From the NCBI GenBank assembly GCA_026707945.1, contig JAPOVV010000024.1, positions 1 through 48,702 of the forward strand: DNA of 48,702 nt, given 5' to 3'. Made by a program: the position numbers and the translations under genes. Each line of letters begins with the position of its first letter. Within the stretch, counting starts at the first letter, position 1. Shown in pieces: positions 35,678 through 44,600 of the stretch. Source of the DNA: Gammaproteobacteria bacterium (GTDB lineage Bacteria > Pseudomonadota > Gammaproteobacteria > Pseudomonadales > Azotimanducaceae). The notes beneath the pieces are model-generated. The model saw nothing but the letters and a program-made list of their open reading frames with translations. It had not been told where the DNA came from and did not search any database.

Positions 35678-35691
35678 CACAATTCACCTTT

Positions 35692-35726
35692 AGGAAACTG
35701 GAAGAGGGATTCGATTCGAGTTTCCT
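35692..35726. repeat. Inverted repeat between the glycohydrolase and aldolase genes
   Basis: AGGAAACT (35692-35699) and AGTTTCCT (35719-35726) are perfect complements separated by 19 bases. It could be an operator or a weak hairpin; there is no T-run after it. Confidence 0.45.
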
Positions 35727-35758
35727 CTAAACAGGGTACGTAAATAGTGGAGCCTTAA

Positions 35759-36583
35759 ATGCAGGGACGAATAAATCGCGCCATCGAAAAGTTAGCTGCA
35801 GACAAACCTGTCTTTTACTTCGGGGGACATACTGGAGCGGAATTGACCTTTGATGCCGGTGTCGCGATGGCCGACACGTGGGCTGACTATATCAACATAG
35901 GGTTCGAACACGGACCCCTTGATCTTCCAGGCATTGATCAGTTCATGAAAGGCATGGCGTCGGTTCGCGCACCAACTCCCCCAGTACTTGCGGAATTACC
36001 TTTTGAGGGGAGAAGCGCCGCATTTATCGAATTCAATGCATGGCAAGTTCGGCAGTTACTCACCGTTGGGGTACATGGCTTTCTTCTTTGCCACGCTGAA
36101 TGTCCAGAGGCAGTTGAAGCTCTTATCAAGGCAATACGTTACACGTTTCGCGGAGGTACTCGCGGAGCAGGAGGGCAAGGAGCTGCATCACAGATTTGGG
36201 GTATTTCGCCAAACGACTACTTGGACGTCGCAGACCCATGGCCATTGAATCCGGATGGCGAGCTTCTTATCGGTCTTAAAATCGAAAATCAGCGAGCATT
36301 GGAGAACGCGTACGAGACGACTGCTGTACCAGGCGTTGCGTTTGCTGAATGGGGTCCGGCAGATATGTCGATGTCGCACGGCTATCGCGGTTCTTTGAGT
36401 GACATCGAACGACCTGAAATCGAAGCTGCTCGAAGTCGCGTGTTCGATGCCTGCAAGCGGGCCGGCATCTTTTTTCTCGAAGGTAGTTCGGAGAATGACC
36501 TTGAAGAGAAATTACGGTCAGGAACTAGGATTTTCTCTGGAACAGAAAAACTCAAGCAACTCGGACTCAAGCTAACTAATTAA
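35759..36583 (+). CDS. HpcH/HpaI aldolase family protein
   Basis: A 274-residue class II-type aldolase of the HpcH/HpaI group, which cleaves or makes 2-keto-3-deoxy or 4-hydroxy-2-oxo acids with a divalent metal. Family blocks seen: DYINIGFEHGPLDLPGIDQFM, FIEFNAWQVRQLLTVGVHGFLLCHAECPEAVEALIKAIRYTFRG (the metal-binding Glu and the Arg region), LLIGLKIEN and VAFAEWGPADMSMSHGY. Its segments are less canonical than HpaI, so the natural substrate is open. It may be paired with the ADP-ribosylglycohydrolase gene. The stop codon lies inside an AT-rich inverted repeat. Confidence 0.8.
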   Translation: MQGRINRAIEKLAADKPVFYFGGHTGAELTFDAGVAMADTWADYINIGFEHGPLDLPGIDQFMKGMASVRAPTPPVLAELPFEGRSAAFIEFNAWQVRQLLTVGVHGFLLCHAECPEAVEALIKAIRYTFRGGTRGAGGQGAASQIWGISPNDYLDVADPWPLNPDGELLIGLKIENQRALENAYETTAVPGVAFAEWGPADMSMSHGYRGSLSDIERPEIEAARSRVFDACKRAGIFFLEGSSENDLEEKLRSGTRIFSGTEKLKQLGLKLTN

Positions 36584-36606
36584 ATTAAAATATTGATTTA
36601 ATTAGT
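36575..36606 (+). terminator. AT-rich perfect inverted repeat over the aldolase stop
   Basis: ACTAATTAAAT (36575-36585) and ATTTAATTAGT (36596-36606) are perfect 11-base complements with a 10-base loop; the aldolase stop TAA lies in the left arm. A weak T-rich run (CTATTTT) follows. It may act as a terminator or as an operator ahead of the sterol operon; the low GC makes the hairpin weak. Confidence 0.5.
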
Positions 36607-36889
36607 CTATTTTGGATCACTGTTTGGGAGCTGATCGTTGTTTGTGGTATTCAGGCACTTGAGTCCTGTAAGGATTTGAAGGCAGGTATGCAGAGTGTGC
36701 TTTTCAGGTGTATCTCGATTTGGAATCGCCTCTTCCATTTCAAATCATTTCAAGTCATTCAATCATTCAGTTGACCCGTCGCGATGGACTAACGGAAAGA
36801 TGTTCTAACGTAGACTCAACACACGGTTTCGATACCGCATTCGCCTAAAATCTTATCGTTTTTACCCCAATGTACAGTGATCTTTTCTA
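36607..36889 (+). promoter_or_regulatory. Leader region of the sterol operon
   Basis: This 283-base spacer must contain the sterol operon promoter. TAAAAT at 36846-36851 is a possible -10 element, but no good -35 is placed 16-18 bases before it. A cluster of three TCATTT/TCATTC copies lies at 36745-36769, followed by TTGACC at 36771. No gene is visible. Confidence 0.35.
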
Positions 36890-38008
36890 GTGAGTGATAC
36901 ATCGATCAACGCCTCAGACGCACCTGTCCTCGTGACTGGTTCGTCGGGGCACGTCGGTGCGAATCTTGTTCGCAAGCTTCTTGAAGAAGGAATAAAGGTA
37001 CGTGTTCTGTTGCAAAGTAGAGGCGGAAATGAAGCACTGGAGAATCTTGACGTTGAGCGGGTGTATGCAGACATACGCGACATCAAGGCTACGCGAAAGG
37101 CGCTAGAGGGTTGCCTTGGCGTCTATCACTGTGCTGCCAAGGTGTCGACGATCGATGGAAACGCTGCCCATAAACGCGAGATATATGAGTGCAATGTGCG
37201 AGGTACGAGAAATGTACTTCAAGCAGCTCGAGATGTCGATGCCGGTAGAGTGGTTGTCACCGGGTCATTTAGCGCGGTGGGCTACGATCTTGATGACCCA
37301 TCGGCGCCAAGCGACGAAACGATGCAGTTCTATCCGATGGAACGAACGATGCCTTATGAACGTAGCAAAGTGCTCGTTGAACACGAGTGCTTACGAGGTG
37401 TCGCATTAGGTCAGGATGTCGTGATCGCAACATGCTGTGCGGTGGTTGGAGGTGCGGATTACGTGCCGTCTCGACTGGGCAGAACAATGTGCGACTTTGC
37501 GAATGGCAAGCTCCGAGCTTATGTAGACGGCGGATTTGCCTTCGTCGCAGCGCGCGATATCGTTGAGGGTCACTTGCTATGTATGCGGCACGGTCGAACG
37601 GGCGAGAAGTACATTTTCGCGAGCGAATATAAGACTATTTCAGACATACTTGAGTTGTATGAAGAAGTTACTGGGCTACAGCGCCCGAATCGTCGTATGC
37701 CGACACCGTTGATGTATGCGTTTTCTGAAATCGCTAGTTTTTACTTGAGCCGTTTTCACCCTAATTTTCCGCAACGATTCACGCCTGGCGCGATTCGATT
37801 ACTCAAGAAGCGACGACACGCCAACATCGACAAAGCGAAAACGGAACTCGGCTTTCGGCCCACGACTATTCGAGAGGCGGTGCATGAAGCGTACGCGTTT
37901 CACTACGGCCGAAATGCGATTTTGAATCCAGAAGCGAAACGACCTCGTGCATTTGTGGAAGATTCGGACCAATCGGACATTTCAAGCGCACCGGAAGTCG
38001 CTTCGTGA
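36890..38008 (+). CDS. sdmB: SdmB-like sterol C-4 dehydrogenase/decarboxylase
   Basis: A 372-residue NAD(P)-dependent short-chain enzyme of the extended epimerase / 3-beta-hydroxysteroid dehydrogenase type. The nucleotide site is VLVTGSSGHVGANL (Gly-rich loop at residues 15-23) and the catalytic pair is Tyr156 and Lys160 in YERSK. In Methylococcus the pair SdmA/SdmB removes one C-4 methyl; SdmB acts after the Rieske oxygenase, decarboxylating the 4-carboxysterol through a 3-keto intermediate. The same two-gene order with a Rieske gene 10 bases downstream supports that role. On its own, the sequence could also be a hopanoid-associated epimerase. The start is GTG at 36890 without a clear ribosome site. 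Confidence 0.8.
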   Translation: MSDTSINASDAPVLVTGSSGHVGANLVRKLLEEGIKVRVLLQSRGGNEALENLDVERVYADIRDIKATRKALEGCLGVYHCAAKVSTIDGNAAHKREIYECNVRGTRNVLQAARDVDAGRVVVTGSFSAVGYDLDDPSAPSDETMQFYPMERTMPYERSKVLVEHECLRGVALGQDVVIATCCAVVGGADYVPSRLGRTMCDFANGKLRAYVDGGFAFVAARDIVEGHLLCMRHGRTGEKYIFASEYKTISDILELYEEVTGLQRPNRRMPTPLMYAFSEIASFYLSRFHPNFPQRFTPGAIRLLKKRRHANIDKAKTELGFRPTTIREAVHEAYAFHYGRNAILNPEAKRPRAFVEDSDQSDISSAPEVAS

Positions 38009-38018
38009 GGTGACTAGT

Positions 38019-39125
38019 ATGGATGCAGTGACGTCGAGCCCTCCTTCGTTCGAAAATGCGACACGATTGCGCCAACAAGCACGTGCTGCAGGAATGGATC
38101 CAAATTACTGGTATGCGGTAGAAGAAGTCGCGCGAGTCAAACCAGGTAGTGTCGTAGAGGTCGTTTTTTGGAAGAAATCCATCGCGTTATTTCGAACCTC
38201 TGATGGCGATTTTCACGCTGTCGACAATCGTTGTGCGCATCGTCAAGTGAAGCTCTCACTTGGTGAAGTTGATGGATGCCATCTAACTTGTGCGTATCAC
38301 GGCTGGACGTACGATGGCGAAGGTCAGATCGTCGAAATTCCTCACGAACAATTTGGTCGCTCGGTGCCAAAACTCAGGTTGCGGAGCTATCCAGTACGAA
38401 TACGGTACGGCTTGGTTTGGCTGTTTTTAGGCGATCCGGAACTTGCAGATGAGCGCGAAATTCCGGAGATCCCGGAACTGGAAGGTCCAGGTCGTTGGGC
38501 GTGCGTGCCCATGGTTTTTAACTGGGCTGCGCACCATTCCATGATCATCGACAACGTCAGCGACTTTACTCATGCGCACTTACACCGCCGATACAAACCG
38601 TTTGAAGAAGCGACGCTAACGCGGTGTGAAACGATCGGTGACGACGTCCATGTCGCGTACGATACGAACGTCGGACGAGGGAAGATATCCGGTCGGTTCG
38701 TGGAGCACGACAAGATTGACACGGGTCACATCGAGTTGTGTTTCCAGTATCCGTACCAGTGGTCGAACACTGATAACGCGATCAAGCACTGGCTGTTCGT
38801 ATTGCCAATCAATGAACGTTTGACCCGCGTTTTCTTTCTGTTCTATTTCAAGTCGCTGAAGATTCCATTGACCCCTATTCGATTTCCTCGATTCGCAATG
38901 GAATTTGTCATGAAACTCTCAAATCGCTGGCTGATTGCACCATTGCTTGATCAGGATCGCTTTGCTGTAGAAGCCGAACAGTCAGGTTACGACCGTCACT
39001 GGGATGCACCGCCCATCGAGTTGAATCCTGCCGTTCGAGAGTTTCAAAAGGTCACCGTTCGCAAGTGGCATGACTTTCTCAAGCGCGAAGATCCATCCTT
39101 AAATATCACCATCGAGACTCGATGA
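38019..39125 (+). CDS. sdmA: SdmA-like Rieske oxygenase (sterol C-4 demethylase)
   Basis: A 368-residue oxygenase. The Rieske 2Fe-2S site is Cys72, His74, Cys91 and His94 (CAH ... CAYH). The mononuclear iron site follows in IDNVSDFTHAHLHR, with Asp and two His. In bacterial sterol synthesis a Rieske enzyme replaces the eukaryotic C-4 methyl oxidase, oxidising one C-4 methyl to the acid for removal by SdmB. The gene lies between the dehydrogenase and the sterol reductase. I chose the ATG at 38019 since GAGGTGA is 6 bases upstream; the frame remains open for 24 codons inside sdmB but without family sequence. No ferredoxin or reductase gene is in the cluster, so electrons must come from elsewhere. 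The stop overlaps the next ATG by 4 bases. Confidence 0.86.
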   Translation: MDAVTSSPPSFENATRLRQQARAAGMDPNYWYAVEEVARVKPGSVVEVVFWKKSIALFRTSDGDFHAVDNRCAHRQVKLSLGEVDGCHLTCAYHGWTYDGEGQIVEIPHEQFGRSVPKLRLRSYPVRIRYGLVWLFLGDPELADEREIPEIPELEGPGRWACVPMVFNWAAHHSMIIDNVSDFTHAHLHRRYKPFEEATLTRCETIGDDVHVAYDTNVGRGKISGRFVEHDKIDTGHIELCFQYPYQWSNTDNAIKHWLFVLPINERLTRVFFLFYFKSLKIPLTPIRFPRFAMEFVMKLSNRWLIAPLLDQDRFAVEAEQSGYDRHWDAPPIELNPAVREFQKVTVRKWHDFLKREDPSLNITIETR

Positions 39126-40198
39126 ACGGCTTGTTCGTTCTTTCATTACAAAGCATGCTGGAGGCGATCGCCATCTTGCTGGTGTTCGTCGTAGCCTTAT
39201 TTATCGGCTCAATGGTTCTTCCAGGTAGGCGTGTCGACCTAGCGAATGCCGACGGCACGACTAGAAATTTCCGCCTTAACGGTTTCGCGTTACTCTGTGT
39301 CACACTGCTCGTTGTAGGAGCGCTCCACGCGCTCGGGTGGATCGCGATCAGTGAAATCCCATCTCGTTTTCTTTCACTGTTTGTTGCGGCGAACATCTTT
39401 GCGTTTCTACTCGCCGCTTATCTGTTTGTAACAGCAAAACCGAGTGAAGGAAAAGGTGATTGGAGGGACTTTTTCCTAGGTCGTGATCTAAACCCCGTTT
39501 CCTTCGGGATTGACCTTAAGTTCTTTAGCTATCGACCTTCTCTCATTGGATTGGCGATATTCAACTTGTCGTTCGCGGTTCTGCAATACGAAACGTATGA
39601 CCGAATAACGCTCGCGATGACGCTATACCAGATTTTTACATTGATTTACATCTTCAATTACTTTCAGTTTGAGATCGGCATGGTGCATACCTGGGATATC
39701 GTGAGCGAGCGATTCGGTTGGATGCTCGTATGGGGCGATTACGTCCTCGTGCCGTTTTTTTACTGCATAGGTGGTTGGTGGCTGGTGCACGCGCAGCACG
39801 ATTTGTCGATCGGTGCAGCAATCGGATTGGTCGCGTTATTTGCCTTTGGATTCTGGATGTTCCGTGGTGCGAACGAACAGAAACACCGATTCAAGCAGGA
39901 TTCGGATACCAAGATATGGGGCAAGCCTGCTGAAACGCTCGACGGTCGGTTGCTAGTTTCGGGGTTTTGGGGAATCGGGCGGCATCTGAATTACACGGGT
40001 GAAATCTGCGTCTATCTGGCGTTCACATTGACGATCGGGTTCGAATCCTGGATTCCCTATCTCTTGCCGATGTGGTTGATAGTGCTGCTAGTTCATCGAT
40101 CGCGCCGGGATGAGAAACGCTGTCGCGAAAAATACGGTGAACTTTGGGACCGGTACACCCAACGCGTGCGCTTCGCGATGTTTCCATATGTTTACTGA
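39122..40198 (+). CDS. ERG4/ERG24-family sterol reductase, probable C-14 reductase
   Basis: A 358-residue polytopic membrane enzyme. The family end is unmistakable: GIGRHLNYTGE, then LLVHRSRRDEKRCREKYGELW, then RYTQRVRFAMFPYVY. Upstream is FFLGRDLNPVSFGIDLKFFSYRP, the GxxLNP ... DLKFF block of ERG24, LBR and DHCR7 proteins. The family uses NADPH to reduce delta14, delta7 or delta24(28) sterol double bonds. Since CYP51, which creates the delta14 bond, is the next gene, delta14 reduction is the best guess. The protein is shorter than yeast ERG24 (about 440 residues), mainly at the N-terminus. Its ATG overlaps the sdmA stop (ATGA). Confidence 0.87.
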   Translation: MNGLFVLSLQSMLEAIAILLVFVVALFIGSMVLPGRRVDLANADGTTRNFRLNGFALLCVTLLVVGALHALGWIAISEIPSRFLSLFVAANIFAFLLAAYLFVTAKPSEGKGDWRDFFLGRDLNPVSFGIDLKFFSYRPSLIGLAIFNLSFAVLQYETYDRITLAMTLYQIFTLIYIFNYFQFEIGMVHTWDIVSERFGWMLVWGDYVLVPFFYCIGGWWLVHAQHDLSIGAAIGLVALFAFGFWMFRGANEQKHRFKQDSDTKIWGKPAETLDGRLLVSGFWGIGRHLNYTGEICVYLAFTLTIGFESWIPYLLPMWLIVLLVHRSRRDEKRCREKYGELWDRYTQRVRFAMFPYVY

Positions 40199-40209
40199 GT
40201 GAAGCGACC

Positions 40210-41601
40210 GTGGAGCTTAAACCTTATCTGGAATCCGCAACAAGCAGTGTCTTCGCTGCGATGCCGCAGTTATCCGGAGGCTGGCCGCTCGTAGGGCATC
40301 TCCGAGAGTTCCAGCAAGATCCGGTCGAAATGCTGAGCCAAGGCGTCGATCGACACGGCGATTTGTATCAATTCAAGCTCGGACCCAAACGCTTCGCGTT
40401 ATTCAGCGGACCGGACGCGCACGATGCATATTTCGGCGCGTCGGACGATCAGCTAGACCCTAAATCAGTGTATCGGTTTACCGTGCCAATATTTGGGCGA
40501 GGCGTGGCTTACGACGTTGCCCCCGAAGTGATGACAGAACAATTGGGCTTTTTATTCCCTGCGCTTCGGCAGTCCAACATGGTTCGATTCGCGTCGATTA
40601 TGTTCGATGAGGCTTCAGGTTTTGCGGATCGGATGGGCGACGAAGGTGAACTGGATCTACCTGTTGCGATGAATCAGTTAACCGTCAATATCGCTAGCCG
40701 CTGCCTTTTGGGTGAAGAAGCACGACGCGAGGTCGATGCAGGTTTCGCTGCGGCTTATCACGAACTACAAAACGGTATCAATACGCTCGGTTTCTTCTTC
40801 CCCCGCTTCCCGATTCCCGCGCATCGGCGTCGTGATCGAGCGCGTGAGAAGGTGGTTGAGATTTTCGGCCGTATCATGGCGGAGCGACGTGCCACTGGTG
40901 CGGAATTTGAAGATTTCATGGGTGCGCTGATGCGAGCGCGATACAAGAACGGAAGAGCGTTAACCGACGACGAGATCTCTGGAATCCTGCTAACGGCTCT
41001 ATTCGCTGGGCAGCATACAAGCGCAGTCCTAGCAACGTGGATGGGTCTCGAGCTCGTTAGAGCTTCAAGCTATCTCAATCGGATTCGTTCCGAATTGAAA
41101 AAGGTGTACGCCGCCGGTGATGGCATGACGCTCGCAACGCTCAATCAGCAAGAATTGATTGAAAATGCGGTGCGTGAGAGTGAGCGATTACACCCGCCAT
41201 TGATTCTTCTCATTCGCAGAGTCGTTCATTCTCTCACATATCGAGGTCAGGTTGTTCCGAAGGGAACCTTGGCGATGGTGTCGCCAGCAGTATCTCATCG
41301 GCTAGCAGATGTGTTTGCGAAGCCTGAACGATTTGACCCGGATCGAATTGCTGCACCGCGAAGTGAACACAAAGCACATCAGTACGCGTTAGTAGGGTTC
41401 GGCGGTGGCAAACATCGATGCATGGGGAAGAACTTCGCCATCATGCAGATCAAGGCACTGTGGACGGTATTGCTGGATCGTTTCGACTTCTCCCTACAGT
41501 CGACTTTTCCAGTGCCGAACTATGGCAGTTGGGTGACGGGTCCGCAGGAACCGTGCCGAGTTGCTTATAAGCGCCGAACGGAGTCTAGCGTCTTTCGTTA
41601 G
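40210..41601 (+). CDS. cyp51: Cytochrome P450 CYP51, sterol 14-alpha-demethylase
   Basis: A 463-residue P450 that removes the 14-alpha methyl of lanosterol-type sterols in three oxidations. CYP51 signatures: the I-helix AGQHTS (residues 266-271), ExxR as ESERLHPP (323-326) and the heme loop FGGGKHRCMGKNFA with Cys404. The B-helix substrate region reads YRFTVPIFGRGVAYD (from residue 88), as in known CYP51s. Unlike Methylococcus CYP51 there is no fused ferredoxin, and no ferredoxin gene is nearby. The frame is open 22 codons further into the reductase gene, but GTG at 40210, 11 bases after that stop, gives the natural N-terminus. A few residues of the N-terminus before LSGGWPLVGHL are weakly hydrophobic, so membrane anchoring is unsure. 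Confidence 0.92.
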   Translation: MELKPYLESATSSVFAAMPQLSGGWPLVGHLREFQQDPVEMLSQGVDRHGDLYQFKLGPKRFALFSGPDAHDAYFGASDDQLDPKSVYRFTVPIFGRGVAYDVAPEVMTEQLGFLFPALRQSNMVRFASIMFDEASGFADRMGDEGELDLPVAMNQLTVNIASRCLLGEEARREVDAGFAAAYHELQNGINTLGFFFPRFPIPAHRRRDRAREKVVEIFGRIMAERRATGAEFEDFMGALMRARYKNGRALTDDEISGILLTALFAGQHTSAVLATWMGLELVRASSYLNRIRSELKKVYAAGDGMTLATLNQQELIENAVRESERLHPPLILLIRRVVHSLTYRGQVVPKGTLAMVSPAVSHRLADVFAKPERFDPDRIAAPRSEHKAHQYALVGFGGGKHRCMGKNFAIMQIKALWTVLLDRFDFSLQSTFPVPNYGSWVTGPQEPCRVAYKRRTESSVFR

Positions 41602-41612
41602 TAGGTCGAACA

Positions 41613-44600
41613 GTGGGCTATGACATTGCCGTTGTTGGCGCAGGACCGATCGGAAGTTTGTGCGCGATCGCCCATGCGCAACGCGGTGCTCGTGTCGCGT
41701 TATTCGAAGGCAATCCCAAAGCGTCGACTCGCTTAGCAGGCGAGTGGTTGCATCCTCCCGCCGTGCGGATGTTGCAGGATGCAGGTGTAACGCTCGAGCC
41801 CTGTGATCACAGTAGTGTGGGTAAAGGGTTTGTCGTCTCGCCGGAGGATAAATCCGAGCCGATTGTGCTGCCGTATTCCGAAGAGTCGATTGGCTTGACG
41901 TACGAGCACGCCGAGCTGGTTGCAGCGATGCACAAAGCGATCGCGGAACTTGACGACATCGATTTCTTTCATCCTGCAAAAGTTCGCAACGTGGAAGACG
42001 GTCGAATTGCATTCAGCCACCGCGGGTCGACGGATGAAGTTGAAGCTCAACGAATCGTCGGCGCTGATGGGCGTGCGTCGATTGTTCGGAAATCGCTGGG
42101 TCTCTCACCGGAGCGGATCGTATGTTCACGAATGATCGGGGTTTTGGCAGAAGGTGTGAACGTCCCGTTCACAGATTACGGTCACGTGCTTCTGGGTGGA
42201 CCTGGACCGATCCTGATGTTTCAGCTGGGTGAGGGTCGCGTTAGGATCATCGTCGACGTGCCTTTGGACCTCTGGACCCCTAGCGATCGTATTGGCGTCT
42301 TGACCGACTCTTACGGTGATTTGCTTCCAACCGATATTCGAGGAGCATTCGTCGCTGCGCTGCGTGACGGTCAGTACCAAGCAGCGGGTAACGAAATTCG
42401 ACCTCGCTTCACCTATGGAAACTCGAAACGAGTGCTCATCGGCGATGCCGCGGGCAACTACCACCCATTAACTGCCGTAGGTATGACACTCGGATTTGGT
42501 GACGCGTTTGAGCTAGCGTCTGGTGAGAGTTTTCGCGGATACGAGACGCGTCGTCTTGAAGCGACACGTGCCCCCGAGCTTTTGGCAATGGGGTTGTACG
42601 AAGTATTCGTCGACCATCGCACGGAAGCGGCTGCCGTGCGGCAGGAGGTATATCGGATATGGCGTGAGAGTCGTTCCAAGCGTGATCGCACTATGGAGTT
42701 GCTAGCGTGCGAGGACACTTCAGTATTTCACCTCGGATTCACATTCTTTGGCATCGTCGCGCGCGCAATCCTTAAGTCGCTCCCAAGCTCTTTAAATGTC
42801 AATGCGTGGCGTCAGATGAGACACCTCGTCACGGTATTAGTGGATCGGATTAGCCGCTTTCTTCGTGGTTCGCACGCTTTGCGGAAATCGAAACTAACGT
42901 CCGAGCAGCGACGGGTGCAAGCGCAAGAACAGCTTACCCGTGCGCTGTTAACGTCGATGGGATCCATCGAAGATACGACTCGCTCAACTGCTTCTAGTAG
43001 CAAAGAGACATCGGTCCATGTAGACGGTTCGATTCACGCTGCACTACACCGACTGATAGACCTGCAAGCTGGCGATGGCAGCTGGGAAGGAGAAATGGTC
43101 TGGTGTCCAATGCTAAGCGCCCAATACGTGCTATTGCACTGCGTTCTCGGCGAGCCAATCAGTGCCGAACGACGTCGGCTGCTGCTGCGTCAATTCGCAC
43201 ACTCGCGAGATAGGGAAGGCATATGGGGATTGCACGATCATTCACAACCGTACCTCTTCGTCACGACGTTAGTTTATGTCGCCTCACGGATTTTGGGGCT
43301 ATCGTGTGACGATGAACTGATCGCTAACGCTGGTGAATTTATCAGGAAGGAAGGGATAGTGTCGATTCCCAGCTGGGGGAAATTCTGGCTGGCGATTTTG
43401 AATCTATATGAATGGCGAGGACTAAACGCCGTACTTCCCGAACTTTGGCGGATTCCGAAGTGGTTACCCATACACCCTTCAAATTGGTACTGCCATACGA
43501 GGCTCATCTACATGGCGATGGCCGTTGTCTTTGCGAGCAAGTACCAAGTACCGAAGTCGCAAGTGATTGAAGAACTACGCGATGAACTGTACCCGCATGG
43601 ATTCGAGAACACGAATTTCAGACGTTCCCGGAATCAGTTACGCGAAGGTGACTTGTTTACGCCTCCGACTCGTCTACTTCGCATAGGCTATCGACTTACA
43701 CGTTTGTATGAACAGATTCACGTAAAAAAAATTCGTCGCAACTGTGTTGCGGACATACAAGATCGGATTCGATGGGAACTAACGAGCTCAAGCCATACAA
43801 GCATTTCGCCGGTTAGTGGGTTTCTAAACATTCTCGCCTTGTGGCTCTACGACCACGACGATCGAGACTCAAGACATGCATTGAGTAAGTTGGAAGACTG
43901 GATTTGGGAGGACGAAGAATGTGGCACGCGCGTGACCGGCGCACGAAGCGCTTCGTGGGATACAGGATTTAGTTTGCAAGCGCTCTCCTCAGTACAGAGT
44001 TTCGATGGTGCGGCGGAATCGATGAAGCGCGGTGCGGACTTCTTGAGAACTCAGCAGATACGCGAGAGTCTTACCGGGATCGACGACGCATATCGAAATG
44101 ACCCCAAAGGGGGATGGTGCTTTGCGGGCGTCTGGCACGGATGGCCTGTGTCCGACTGTACCGCCGAAGCAACACTCGGATTACTTTCGACGCATCCGCG
44201 TGCATGTGATTCAGGCACAATCAGTGAAGCGATCGAGTTTATGTTGCGATGTCAAAATCAAGATGGCGGGTTTGGCAGCTACGAATCGAAGCGATCGAAA
44301 GTTGATTTGGAATGGATGAATCCGGCGGAGATGTTCGGTGAATCGATGACTGAAAAATCGTACGTCGAATGTACGGCATCATGCCTGGCTGCGATTGCTG
44401 CGGTCGCTTCGCACGATCCCAAGCTAGTGAGTCGCGAAGCGAAAAACGCGATGGGCAGAGGTCATATTTGGTTACGTCGGGAACAACAAGATGACGGATC
44501 TTGGCGAGGCGTTTGGGGTGTGCAGTTTATTTATGGAACGATGTTCGGAATTCGCGGTTTGCTCGCGACGGGCGCCCATGAGAGTGATCCGGCTGTTCGA

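Noticed and set aside
40035-40062. T-arm-like string GGGTTCGAATCC followed by a partial complement, resembling the 3' half of a tRNA
   Set aside because: It lies inside the sterol reductase coding sequence in a conserved region and no acceptor, D or anticodon arm can be folded around it.
41494-42012. 172-codon minus-strand open frame opposite the cyp51/epoxidase junction
   Set aside because: It is a shadow of two well-supported genes; its product is Arg-rich and lacks any domain.
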